From contig NJPS01000013.1 of the NCBI GenBank assembly GCA_002946415.1, positions 1,736,001 to 1,800,000 on the forward strand: 64,000 nt of DNA, given 5' to 3'. The position numbers and the translations under genes were made by a program. Position 1 is the stretch's first letter. Every line of letters begins with the position of its first letter. A model generated the notes under the pieces. The model had not been told where the DNA came from, did not search any database, and saw only the letters and a program-made list of their open reading frames with translations. Below, one piece after another: positions 12,301 through 23,925 of this stretch. The stretch comes from Rutstroemia sp. NJR-2017a BVV2 (taxonomy: Eukaryota; Ascomycota; Leotiomycetes; Helotiales; Rutstroemiaceae).

Positions 12301-13454
12301 CCAGTGGCCTTCCTCGAGGCCCTGCTCGAAGTCCTACTGTGAGTTCTGCTCGTGGTCCTACTTGTGTTGCTGTTGGTGTCGCTGCCCGTATCGCTATCCT
12401 TGTCGTTGGCCTTTGGAATTTCAATTGTAATGACTCTCTGTTCCAGATGCAGTTTGAACCCTCGGTGCTCCTGGATACCCGCTGAAACCAAACTAAGTGG
12501 CGTGGTATTGAGGCTGGTATGCGGAATGATGAAATGCTGATAAGATGTATCTAAACACTCGAGTGTCGCTGCATCTTGCTGAGAATTAGGCTCGTTGCCT
12601 TTTGATACTACCTCGGTATCCGTTGGTGAAGTAGTTAATGAGGCTTCCTTGAAATATTTTCCGAGCCCGAGGATTGCAGCTAGCTCCAGTTGTTCGTAAA
12701 GGATGAGTTTCGGATCAAATGTTGTTTGACGGGAGTGATCAACCATGCTTGCGAGAAGTGAATGTGTTGTCTCAAATGATGAGTCCAAGGGAACTATCTC
12801 ATCGGTGGATTCAGGTGCTGGGACACTCATGCACAGAGAAGCGATGGTTTTTCCAATTGACCGCGGTTGAGGAGGGGTTTCGTTATTGAGAGCTCTTGTA
12901 TTTCCATTATCATGCTCATTCGAGAAGAAGGACACAACTTTGGACCACCGATGCTGATCATTCGAGTTCTGGAAGTATTCTTTCCAACACTTCGGAGAAG
13001 TCAACTCCTCTTCTTTGAACTGCACGATCTCAGAAGTCTTATTCGATTCTCCATCGCAGCTTCCAGGCTCCAAAGAATGCCAAATGTTGTGGTTTTGAGC
13101 TCCTGCGGAGATGCGGTGGATGTTAACTGCATGATACTGCGTCTCGGTAGGATCCTCGTGGTTAATGCAGATCTCGGGAATCCAGATCATCTGAAAGACA
13201 TCGTCTCCGGTATCTTTCCTTCCAAGCTCTTCCAGAGCGAGCTTGCAGCTCTCAGGAACTTCCACCTGATGTTCATCAACAAGTATCCCTGTTTTTGAAG
13301 ACCCAGCGTGAAGATAGGATAGTGTCTCATACTGGGCTATGCCACCAAGAATAATGCGCTTGAACGTGTAACGAGGTGGTTCGGTCTCTGTGCCGCTCTG
13401 AACTGCAAGGACCCGGATCTCGTTGTCGTCCAATTTCTGGTACAATGAAAGCAT
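9385..13454 (-). CDS. HET-like domain fused to three CbbX-type AAA+ modules
   Basis: Exons 13454-11897, 11829-11648 and 11592-9385 join in phase (introns 67 and 55 nt, donors GTGAGT and GTAAGA, both with a CTAAC branch motif) to give 1315 residues. Residues 1-115 carry a degenerate HET domain (YETLSY at 42-47, WIPEICINH at 91-99). A Ser/Arg/Thr/Asp/Glu-rich linker lies around 340-420. Then come three AAA+ modules of the CbbX/SpoVK family. Module 1 is degenerate: its P-loop reads GQPETCKS (515-522, Cys for the conserved Gly, split by intron 1) and its Walker B is lost. Modules 2 and 3 have intact GPPGTGKT (797-804, 1080-1087) and DEAY Walker B motifs (within 855-863 and 1138-1146). HET domains are incompatibility effectors and AAA+ modules are ring motors, so a sensor-motor-effector role is inferred. 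The two in-phase introns are the case for one gene; transcripts would settle it. Confidence 0.8.
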
Positions 13455-14505
13455 GATGAGCTGGGTATAGTTCTCCCCTGCTGGAGCAGAGTATAAGGTA
13501 TTGAAGAAGAGTATGAGATGGCCGATTTGCCGCCTGCGGAAAGAATGGCTCTTATAGAATCTTTGTACTCGGTCTGAATTCTAAGCAGATAAGTCACACC
13601 TCAGCCATACGTCTGGCGATTTGAGTGAGTGGCATGGTACTTGAGTCGAGATCCTTTATGATGCTTTGAAGCCTAGAGCTGCATATTCCAACTCCATAGC
13701 TACAGATGGATCTTCATCACGTTTTTTCGTTGGCTTCATTTGGGCGAATCATCCGCGCCTCTGCCTAAATTCTTATGCAATGCGACACACTTTTATGCGT
13801 TGGACATAAAGTCAGAAATTTTCGTTATATCTGGACGAATATATCAACTTACCGACTCTGCGGTTCTGTATGTTGTGAGGCTGGTTGGTGTAGAGATGAC
13901 TCTTCAACATGCATGGGTTGAGTCGGAGATAAGGCGCTGCGGCTCAAGTACTGTATCTCTAAACGTAGCATGCTTGGTAATTTGATCCACAAGTGAGTGT
14001 GTTCCACCGGTGGACGGTGTTCCACCAGTGAGTGTGATAATTGATGGGTGTAGGAAAGTGCGGCAAGAGCGGCGTAAAGATTGAGAGGTCAGTCTAGGGT
14101 ACAACACGAGAACTCATATCGTCCGAACCCCTCATTTAGGACCCACGTATAAGTTGTCCCTTGGAAACACTATGCCAACAACTAGATTGTTGCAGGCAAC
14201 AGTTGGTTGATGTTCTCATATTCGGTGAAGGTGTGGGATCTACCTTAGGCAATCGTCTCTGCCACCTAAAATGCCCTGCCAGCCTCCAGCCTGCCCCGCA
14301 CTCCAGGGTACTTCACGGACCAACTACGAACTTCGATATCAAATACTGTACCGAAATTACGTGCTGAACTCTCAGCTTGGAATATGAGCCAAACTGTCAG
14401 CTTCAAACCAAGTGACAGAATCGAATTCTTCAAGATTATGATGAGACAGAGTCTCAGGTCCTCCAGCACGGGAATGTCTGCATTGGCACTGGGCGAAAGT
14501 ACGAT
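13455..14505. promoter_or_regulatory. Shared divergent promoter of two HET genes, with direct repeats and a palindrome
   Basis: This 1.05 kb spacer separates the starts of the HET-AAA gene (minus) and the second HET gene (plus). It contains a perfect 12-bp palindrome, TCCACCGGTGGA, at 14003-14014. A 10-bp direct repeat GTGTTCCACC occurs at 13999-14008 and 14017-14026, and a 15-bp near-perfect repeat (CCAC A/C AGTGAGTGTG) at 13987-14001 and 14022-14036. Such clustered symmetric sites suit a dimeric regulator. That role is inference. Confidence 0.5.
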
Positions 14506-16386
14506 ATGGGAACTCCGTATCGAGATAACTATGATGAACCAGCAATTGAGCGGTCGCCATTATTTCATTACCGACCCCTTGACACCTCACGACGGGAGAT
14601 AAGATTGCTTATTCTGCATCCGGGTGAGGACATCTTAGACCTCTTTAGGTACTCATGTGCCTTGGTTCATGTCTCGGTGGATGAGGATCCTGACTATGAA
14701 GCTTTATCATATGTATGGGGTTCTGAAGCAAACAAACAAAAGATATTGATAGATGGTCAGCAGTTGGCGGTAACTTCCAATCTAGCAGAAGCATTGAACC
14801 ACCTTTATGACTGCGATATCCCTCGCAAATTATGGGTCGATGCAATTTGCATTAATCAGGAAGATATATCAGAGAGAATTCACCAAGTCCAGAGCATGAC
14901 TGAAGTATATGCAAGAGCTAAGAATGTCGTTGTTTGGATGGGTGTTCTTGGAATAACAACCCAGAATTTCTTGCATCGTGTGGAGAACTCAGAAGATGAT
15001 GACCAGACGCCAGAGCACCTCCGGAGATGGACTGCCAGTGGTGCCAGAATTCCTGCTAATACTTCAGCATTTAACAAAGAAGATTTGGAAGTGCTGAGCG
15101 AGCTGGCTCAAAATCCGTGGTTTAGACGAGTATGGGTAATTCAAGAAGTTGCCGTTGCAAGAGAAGTCATTGTACAGACAGGACGCACGACGATCTCTTG
15201 GTCGGCATTCTGCACGGCTTTAGAAAAGTGCGTCAATAAACACGAGATGAAGAGCGTTATCGAAGCAGCGAGCACAATCAACACAATAAGAACTGCGCGA
15301 ACCCAAAAGCCATACTACATGGACCTGTTTATTTTGCTTGAGCTATTTAGACACTGCTTAGCGACAGACGAGAGGGACAAAGTATTTGCTCTCCTGGGTC
15401 TTGCCTCAAGCTCTTTGGCACAAGAAAGAGTAGTCCAGGTTACTCCGGACTATTCAAAACCGGCGGTTGATGTATTTAAGTCCCTTGCACTGCAATATAT
15501 CAACAAACGGAAGAATTTGGATATAATCTGCCATGCTACATTATCCAATCATGTGCCAATACCATCCTAGGTTCCCAGTTGGTCATGGTATAATCCTGGA
15601 CTGTCGGTGCTCCCTAAACGTCGCATACTGCATGCTCGTCATGAGCCTATGTACCGGTGTTGTGGTAACCTGGAACTTGATAGAGAACTTGTATTTGGCA
15701 CCGAGCTATCTGGTAACAGATTGTGGCTAAACGGCTTCAAATTCGATGTTGTGTCCGTTATTGGTCGCGTGGCAACTAAAGCTGAGGATCTAGGTCTGGA
15801 ACTACCCATTAATGGTGTAACTGATTTATTGAAAGAGTGGAGATCGATGAGCGAGATTTGTACTCAAACGTATGGGTCAAATCTGGAGGAGGATTTTCGA
15901 CGCACCTTACTCGCCGATGCCCTTGGGGAGAAACGTTACCAAACCCAATCCGCTATTAATGCGTATGAGACAGACGGAGGTGCTCTGATTAATGACAGTA
16001 TAAGTAAGAGTTCCTACGATTACGTGTATATCATCGATGGGAGACTCGCAGAAGCTGTAAAAGAGAGCCAGTCATCGCTGAAAGAGCAGTCATCGCTAAA
16101 AGAGCAGTCGAATAGCAAAATCAATCTTTCAGATGCAAGCGTGAGGCGAGCTGCTATAAAGCGTGCATTTTTTGTCACAGAGAAAGGTTACATGGGATTG
16201 GGTCCATCGAGTATGGAAGAAGGAGACTTGGTATATGTTTTATCAGGCGGCCAAGTTCCGTTCATTCTACGCCCGACCATATCGGCAGAGGGGTTTGCCT
16301 TGGTTGGTGAAAGCTATATTCATGGAATAATGGATGGAGAAGCTACCATACTTGGAATTGAGGTTGAGACGTTTTATCTCATATAA
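14506..16386 (+). pseudogene. HET-domain protein with in-frame TAG (nonsense allele)
   Basis: One intronless frame of 627 codons is open except for a TAG at 15568-15570 (codon 355). HET landmarks are well kept: YEALSYVWGS at 65-73, WVDAICINQED at 110-120, WFRRVWVIQEVAVAREV near 205, and the C-terminal FILRP and GIMDGE motifs. The TAG falls exactly where the family has Trp in its S-W-V-P-x-W motif, and the downstream sequence (VPSWSWYNPG) continues in the same frame. TGG to TAG fits a CpA-to-TpA change on the opposite strand. No GT-AG intron of usual size removes it. The first part alone would be a 354-residue HET domain that may still be made. A short SSLKEQ repeat lies near codon 525. It is divergent from the HET-AAA gene. 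Sequencing error is the main alternative. Confidence 0.85.
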
Positions 16387-16682
16387 ATAAGCCTCTAGTA
16401 TTCAAGAATAATGATTTATATTCAGGGTTTAATATACAAATGGGTCTGGAAAATGCGCCTAATCCCATTTTGCACGAATTTAAGCTTGAAAGCACGCATC
16501 ATTTCAGAGATGACATTAAAAGTCGTTGCTATGTTGACAGGTCAACTACTTAGTTCTCTGTTCATTTGCTCTTCCTTCATCTCTTTCCTTTTGCTTCCTT
16601 TTCCTCTCCTTGCCTGGTATCTCCCCTCCTTCTCGTCCCGTTTTTCCCGCCTCGATCTCCTTTCTATCACCACTCACAGAGC

Positions 16683-18742
16683 TCACCACTCACCCGCCGC
16701 CCCTTCCAAATCATCAACATTAATCAGATCAACACCCTCTCCGACAAGTGTCTTCCAGATCGCATTTCTCGTGGAGATAGGCCAGCCAGGCTGATCCCAA
16801 TAACGCAATTTGATGCCCTTCGCGTGGGCAGTGGATATCTGAGATCTGAGGAGAGCGAGTTGGGTAGAGTTTAAGGGATTAGTGGGGTCGGAGGCGGAGG
16901 TAGCAGTGGAATTGGAGTTGAGGATAGGTCCGATGGTTGATAAGACTTTGGGAGGAAGGATTGATGGTTAGTGTATTGATATGAGAATGGATGGTAGAAG
17001 TGCTGCGGATTGAACTGGAGGGTTAGAACAGTCGGGGAAATCACTTACAGTCTGTGCTAGCGATTGGCGAAACGAGCGAAGTGATGTTCGAAAACGTAGT
17101 ACCGAGTGTTGGAATTGGCTGTGGGTGGACGAATCTTGGTCAGTGTCGTGATTCCAAATGCATCATTTAACTACAAGAATATGGGAATAGGAGGAACCAA
17201 GAGCGAAGATGAAGGAAGCAGAAACCTACCGCATCCCAAAAGTAGTCACGAGAGGTAAGTGGTTGAACAAGGTTGAGTGGAGTATTTCCTGTTCCAACAA
17301 CGGTCACGGGGCGACTGATCAGAGTGGTTTCGTTAACGGACGTGAGATAGCCCTTTGAGCGTCTGTGTGATGTTAGTCGACGATTTGGATCTAGGGGCAA
17401 AAGATGCCCAAGCGAGAAATTGACCACACGCCTCTTCCAACTGGTCGTAACCCCTCATACGATCCAATGCCTTACAACCGCTGCTACTCAACCTCAACCT
17501 CAGGAATAAAGACAGCAAACGAAACAACTTACAATCCCTCCAATTGCTTAACAACAACCGGCCAAGTGCTCGGTCCATCAGTCTTCACGTCCACAAAAAG
17601 ATAAAGGGTCTGTCCAGAGCTAGTATCGTAGACGCCATTGTAGGTTGGTTTCGTTGTTGTATATGACGAGTTGGGATTCTGGTGAGCAAGGACATTGAGA
17701 ATCGGATCAATGTAGAGGGATTTGAATGTTCGAGCGGGAGTTAAGGCTGACTGTTCATGGCCACTGCAGGATGGGGTTATTCAATGTGGCTGAATGAGGA
17801 AATGGCGAGGACTTGGGTGCTCGAGAAATAGCAAAGATAGATTAATAGAGATAGACGGAAGAGGAACGGAGTAGATTAGGTAAAGGTACAAAAAGAGAAA
17901 AAGTTGATGAGCAAGGAAAAGTGAGAGAAGATTAGTGATAACGGAAAGGACAGAGAAAGCGAAATGCAGAGTAAAACCGCCCAAGGGAAACCTACACCAA
18001 AAGCTCACCCCCAACCAACCAAACATCCGCCTCGACCGAAACACATCCTACCGAAAGCGCTGAGTAGAACGGCACATCACGCCAATCTATCACCGTGACA
18101 TTAGCTTCCATCCTACCTCTTTTCTCATGCACCGTCATTTTCGGTTCAACGCAGCTCAAATGAACGCAGTGCACATCGCTCACTTCGATCCGTCTCACCA
18201 CACCTCGTCATCTCCCCATACTTCTTCATCTCCCACACTCCTTCCACACTTCTTCACCCCAGTCATCGCCAGCCGTTTCATTTCTCCCTGCTCACTTGAC
18301 TCGGCCCCCTCACACCACGGGGAACAAAAGAAGGAACCTGTACTCACAATCATTATGCGAATGGCAAGCTTTCTAAAATCCGATTGTTAGCATCACTGTC
18401 ATCACCAACTATACACTCCCTCCCTTTGACCTCCCCCTCCACAAACCCCTCACCAACCATAAAAGCCTCTTTCCCCCCTTTCCCAACCCTTCAAGCCTCA
18501 CAATGACGTCCTTCTACAAGAACCCTGTCCCACAATCCCATCACCCCCAACTCCAAAGACACAAAAAGCAAAAATAACCCACTAACCGGCAAAATCCCCT
18601 GCGTAAAACTCGTAGGATAATCATACAACGGCCCCTGATGGGCCTGATCCAGAATCTTCTGCAACGCCGCCGACACATCTGGCGAAGCCGCAGCAACCGC
18701 CGCCAGAACTGCGGAGAGATATACTGTTTTCAAGGAGAACAT
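16683..18742 (-). CDS. AIM6: AIM6-like secreted PLC-type phosphodiesterase
   Basis: Seven exons (18742-18587, 18372-18348, 18086-17996, 17763-17533, 17362-17230, 17118-17049, 16945-16683) join in phase to 322 residues. Residues 1-20 form a signal peptide (MFSLKTVYLSAVLAAVAAAS). The short second exon encodes HSHNDY, and the next reads YWRDVPFYSALSVGCVSVEADV, followed by GHEQSALTPARTF. These are the signatures of the fungal AIM6 family (PLC-like phosphodiesterase TIM barrel, named after yeast Altered Inheritance of Mitochondria 6). The C-terminus keeps LRYWDQPGWP and LINVDDLEGA. The family's substrate is not established. The introns are 103-261 nt, far longer than those of neighbouring genes. 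The gene converges on the broken HET gene, with only 296 bases between stops. Identity is firm; the exact exon borders are hand-built. Confidence 0.85.
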
Positions 18743-19703
18743 ATTGATAACGGATCACGGTAGACGGCAATTAAACGATTGCTGTAATGAAATCAAATGG
18801 CGAACTCCGCAGAAGAGAACAGACAAACAAACGAACAACGACAACAAGACCACTAGAAGAAACATCCAGCGTCTTTTATATACCCATCATCCATCCCATC
18901 CATCCCCACCAACCCCCCAACCTCCCACGTGCATACAGACAGACATACACATGCACCGGGAAACAACATCCGAAGCAAAGCAAAATGTGACGTTCCCTTT
19001 AATACAACCCAGCTAGAGCATACCATGAACCAAGCTCCATTAAACAACCCATTTACTTGGGTTCCGAACTTTCGCATCCACTCCCCGCATCCGACGAATC
19101 GAGACGCCGATAAAAAACACGTGCGGGGAAATTGGCTTTCCCTGCAGCTGGCTTTATCCCCGACCACGGATGAAAAAAGTCTGCAGGGACGACTTTTTTC
19201 GGAATACTTGATATGGCAAGTTTAGATTTCGCAGACTTGGTTTTTTTGATAGAAGAGGAGAGGAGAGGGGAGAAGAGAAAGATAACGCAAAGTGTTGACG
19301 TTATGCCCTTGTACCTAGTGCTAGTTTAATCCATTAATCTGTTATGTAAACTGACGTGCAGCAAATTTGAATTGAAGCATCTGGTTTGATTCCTGTGTAT
19401 CGGAAGCCGGATGCGAATAAAAGTACATATATATCATTTTACATGTTGGACATTATCATTGATCATAAGTGCATGCATGCGTGCATGCTGCATCCATCGA
19501 CCAAACCAACCCGATTCCCTGAGCGCCGTGTTCCCAAATATCCTGTCCATCCCAATCGTGTCGTGTCGTATACTCATGTTTTGACCCCAGTAGTTAACGG
19601 TATCTGCAAAATATCATTGCTTTTTGTATCCCCTACCCAGCCACCTTTCCCTTCGTTGATTTTGGTATCCGTACAAAATTCATACATAAACGCCAATATG
19701 AGA
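18743..19703. other. Spacer between AIM6-like and BUB2 genes
   Basis: This is the upstream region of the AIM6-like gene plus the 3' flank of BUB2. It contains no gene. An alternating purine-pyrimidine GCATGC-rich stretch lies at 19470-19493, and CACGTG cores lie near 18927 and 19119. Confidence 0.6.
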
Positions 19704-21163
19704 TTACTTAGCATGAGATACAATCTCAGCATACACATCGTCTGGAATCTTCTTAATGAGCGTAAGTGTGACTTCTTTTATGGTATCAGCCTGCAATGGA
19801 GGAAAGGAGCGTAGAATCTTTGTAGGACTTTCGATACAATGTTAGCACGGTCTTGCTGAAAAGATATAGGCGACATACCTCGGAGAACTTAGTATAGAGT
19901 TTCGGAGAATAAGAAGCTGTGCGACAATGCATAGAATATTCAGATGAGCTCCATACGCGAACAAGAAATCCCAAAGACGAAGCACTTCTGGTAGGGGAGG
20001 TGTGCAGGCGCATAGAGTGAGCACTGATGGGAAGGCATACAGCTCAGCACTCATGCCCTTACCGATCAAGTAGAGACTCAGTTTCGGATCTACAATGGCA
20101 AGAACCTTGTCCACTAAAGCAAGTCCTTTATGCACACCATCCATAGCTCCTCTCACATATCCAGGACATTCCACTGTGATAAATCGATAGAACGCGACGA
20201 ACGCCTCCGATTCACTGCGAGCAGCATAGAGGAACGGTGCGGCAAGAACGTTCATTCCTTGTACATAGGTACCTGGCTCTGAAGCACCTGCATCGGAACC
20301 CTCCGTGGTCAAAGTCAAAGCACGAGCTCTCAGCCTCATACTTGGTGATCCTGGTCCACGTTCAGGAGAACTTTGTATATCTTCCTCTGCGATCCTCCTA
20401 TTAATATTTCGCAGATCTGCTCGTGCTTCTTTCGCATCGTGTAGCCTCCAAGCTACAGCATTAAGTAGTCGAATTAGACTGGCTTCGCTGACACGTCGTC
20501 GGAACAGAGGATCTGTCGCTAATGTTCGGAAGGTGTCATTTCGAATTTTACCATAGGCAGGAGATGCGCCGCGGTGAATCAGAGATAGGTAGTCGTCGGT
20601 GTCGAGAATCGGCGCATTGAGCAATATTAGCCATACGTAGATGCGCAAAGATGACTATGTCGAAGTTAGAACCACCCGGCAGGAATATTTCGATATCGAC
20701 CAACCATTCCATCGCCATCGGCTTTGACACCTTGATCCAGAATTTTCAATCTCATACTCTCCAAGCTACCAACCACATCCCCATCTGGTGGCCCATCCCT
20801 AATCAATCGATCTAACGACATTGATTCTGCTGGCATGAGCCTTCGATTTGCTACAGGTGGTCTGCCAGCAGTGCTCGAACTCAATGGGACCAAATTCGTA
20901 ACATCACTGTTCGATCTTCCTCGGTGGTGAGTCGAGGTTGTTGATGGTGCCGCATCTTTTTGCGTAGGCGGACTAGTTCGCTGCAAGGATTGTCTGTGTT
21001 GTTGTGAGATAAGGGAAGGCTGGTTATATGTTGAACCTAAAGTATGCGCTGATTGTAAACGTCTTAAGACGCGGTGCGTTCGCGGAGATGGAGGTGCATC
21101 AATTGATGTTTGACTTGGAGGGGCAAGAGAAGGAAATGCATCCTGGGTGGGAGATGTTGACAT
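19704..21163 (-). CDS. BUB2: BUB2/Cdc16 spindle-checkpoint TBC-domain GAP
   Basis: Three exons (21163-20705, 20654-19879, 19827-19704) join in phase over introns of 50 and 51 nt to give 452 residues. Residues 1-140 are Ser/Thr/Pro-rich and likely disordered. The TBC domain follows with KIRNDTFRT (arginine-finger Arg near 196), TYVQGMNVLAAPFLYA (glutamine finger), SAELYAFPSVLTLCACTPPL and LRLWDFLFAYGAHLNILCIV, a sequence specific to the Bub2 branch. With a Byr4/Bfa1 partner, Bub2 acts as GAP for the Spg1/Tem1 GTPase at spindle pole bodies and holds back septation and mitotic exit. A low-complexity insert separates the two finger motifs. The first intron uses a GTTGGT donor, which is less usual. 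The short last exon ends KKIPDDVYAEIVSHAK, as in Bub2 homologues. Confidence 0.92.
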
Positions 21164-23925
21164 TGTCGCTATCGCATTATTTGACGAAATAAGCTGAGGA
21201 AGTTAGAGTAGAAATAGCAATGTTCTTTCAGAAATTTGCACATGAAATGAATGTGAAGATAAATTTCAGTGTCAGATGCGTTGTTGTCGTCGTTGCGTTG
21301 TTGCCATGTCAATGGGTCGAATAAGTGAAGCGTGGAGCTGGCTGAAACGCGACTCTTTGTGATAGGATGAAAGTAGCTAGAGAAATAGAACTGCAATTAC
21401 AGTACAGCCAACTGGCCAAGAGGAATCCCGCAGTTAATGAAGTGCTTCTGTGAGATAGGACTACTTGAAGTACCAACCTCTAAGACCGGAATTCTATCCC
21501 ACCGCTGCCCAAAGGTCATCGTCGGTCATCGTCGAGGCCGCATGGAAAGATGCTCATGTGAGCTTAATCACGTGATCATTGCCAACAATATACTTGTTCT
21601 GCGGGATGCTCGAGACCGGCCCTCGCTTGGATGTTCTTCGAGTTCCAGTGTAGGTAACCACATGATGGCTTTCAGAAGTTATCCAACGACCTTGCCGTCG
21701 ATAGCTCAGTTGACCTGGCTATCTTTGAATATGAAACATTTTTCGACGCCTGGGATGTAAAAGGAATCATTTTCTACAATTGTCTTATCGAAGGGTCGGT
21801 CTCGATTCCATGTCCGACTTCATTCCCCAAGCCACATCAATTCACAAATCAAACCCCCTTGCGAGCACATCATATTCGGCTTGGAAAGGAAAGAATGGCA
21901 TCATGAGGATTCAGTGTGATTGGTTTATCGGCTGGCGCTGGACAGGAGCTTGACAGTCCCTTGAATCAGTGGGGTATGGGGTGGATATTCCGCGTAACTG
22001 TCCAGGTAAACTGTCCAGCGAATGGTCGCAGCTTGGTCAGTGAACTCCGTCACCCCTGTGGAAATAGGCGAATCTGCCGCTTGCGGACGAACAAAGAAGA
22101 TTTCCATCTCGTCTCATCTCGAGCAGATATGTCGTTGACTCGTCTGAAGGGGACAATCTCGCATTCCTATGTCGAGGCCAAGAAAGAACCAAAGCTCTTC
22201 CTTGGGACCTTTCATCATCGAGCATATCATTCTCTATGGATATGATTTCACTTTGCGTTAATAGAACGTGAAAGAAAAAACTAATCGATTTAAGCGATGG
22301 CGTGCTCAAGACACCTACGTCGACAGCTCGAAACTTTTTCAGATTAAAGAAGATCGAGATATGGATATTGGGAATTTGGGATATTCTCGGTCCACAATGC
22401 ACCGCGTAGACCTGTCTCAGCTGGGCAAAAGAGCGTCGAAAGTCTTGGGGATGCATAATAGAATCGTCAAAACAACATCGGGGTCTCCGCCAAATTGCCG
22501 TTGACGCTCTCGGAAGGGAAGAGATCTGTGGCCTTTTTCTATTTTATATTAGACAACTCCGGTGTGCAACTGAACAAGACCCTGGTTATCTCTCTGCATC
22601 TGTATGTGCGGCTGGAGTTAGACCAGTATCATACTAAGTACTATCTATCATTTGGTAGAGCTTCCATGGGACCCTAGATCGTCGACCTCTTTGACCTTAG
22701 TCCATAATGATTTTCATGGTGGTAAAGTGCAGCTTCCTGTCGTCCTCCTGCTGTCCTCCTCGCAACCCTTCTAAATGGGCAGAAAGGCTTCAAGGTAGGA
22801 AGGAAGGATTCAAAGCTGCATACTTCGTCATAGCTCTATCTCATACTCGTATATACTAAAGTACATACGTATGAAGGCCTCGTGCATCCCCTGTATCACC
22901 AATATATAAATTCGATCAATCAACCATATCACCACCCCCACGGTTTTGGATCTACCGTTGCTTACCATTCTGCTACCCACCCACGATCCACATCGGACCA
23001 AATTATAACATAATAATCCCAGGAAACGAACGAAGCCTGTGATCTCTTGCTGTATATCACGCCCCCCAATCTTTGCTCCTCTCCTGTCCTGTCCATTGTT
23101 ATACCTGGGATTCGGAAAGAAGCGTAGGTCGTCGTCCTTCCCTTCCCTTGCCTCAACTCAGCTCGCAGCTCTCCTCGCTTCTCTCCCATCTCGCCTCTCT
23201 TTTTATCCTTGTAGACTAATCACGCATTTACAGCCCATCAGCACGAGAAGGCAAAGTAGACGGACTCGGGACACAGAGATTCGATATCCAGCCCAGCGCA
23301 CTAAGGTACAACAAGGACTTACTATCCGCTTAGTCTTTTTTTGCTTCTTTGCCGTTCGGTGATGCCCTTTTTTTTGGTTTGGCGGGTCTTCCATCTTATT
23401 CATCAATGAGCACGCAATAAATTGGTGGCGCACCACTATCCGACTTTTCAAAGGGCGAGTCTGCGCACTGAATGCCACACCTGGATCACGTCTTCCCTCT
23501 TCGAGAATTCTAGAACGAAACCTTTCCAATATACATTTCAAACTGCAACATCTTTTAGGCGCCTCTTCAAAATTTCCGACATTTTTCATCGATGTTTGCT
23601 TTTTCCTCATTTCAGGTGGCAAGGTAGCAAGAACTAAGGAATCATCTGATACTTAGCATCGCTCCCGTTCCCGCTCCTCGACCCGGTCCCCTGGATCTGG
23701 ATTTTTTGGCTTCGCTCGGGATATATCAGCCTTACATCCATCTTCTCATAAAAGGTCGCACCTGGTCCTGCATAAAATCAGCATCTTGCAGGTTGGCCTG
23801 TCAGATCTCTTTGACTGGCAATCCTTGACGATTAAGCTTCCCCCCAACTACCCGCTTAATCCTCTTGCATTACATATATCACACCCGACCACCATCAACA
23901 AGCGAAGCAGCATCGTCTCCAGATC
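21164..23925. other. 2.8 kb divergent upstream region of BUB2 and the sulfate permease
   Basis: No gene was recognised. A perfect TCACGTGA palindrome lies at 21568-21575, a core bound by Cbf1-type bHLH factors in fungi, about 0.4 kb from BUB2 and 2.4 kb from the permease. The last kilobase before the permease is pyrimidine-rich, like a long 5' leader. Confidence 0.5.

Noticed and set aside
15541..15606. An intron removing the TAG of the second HET gene
   Set aside because: The flanking codons match the HET family directly across the stop, and no donor-acceptor pair of normal size removes only the TAG while keeping the frame.
22037..22456. 139-codon minus-strand frame between BUB2 and the permease
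   Set aside because: No family resemblance and no splice partners; likely chance.
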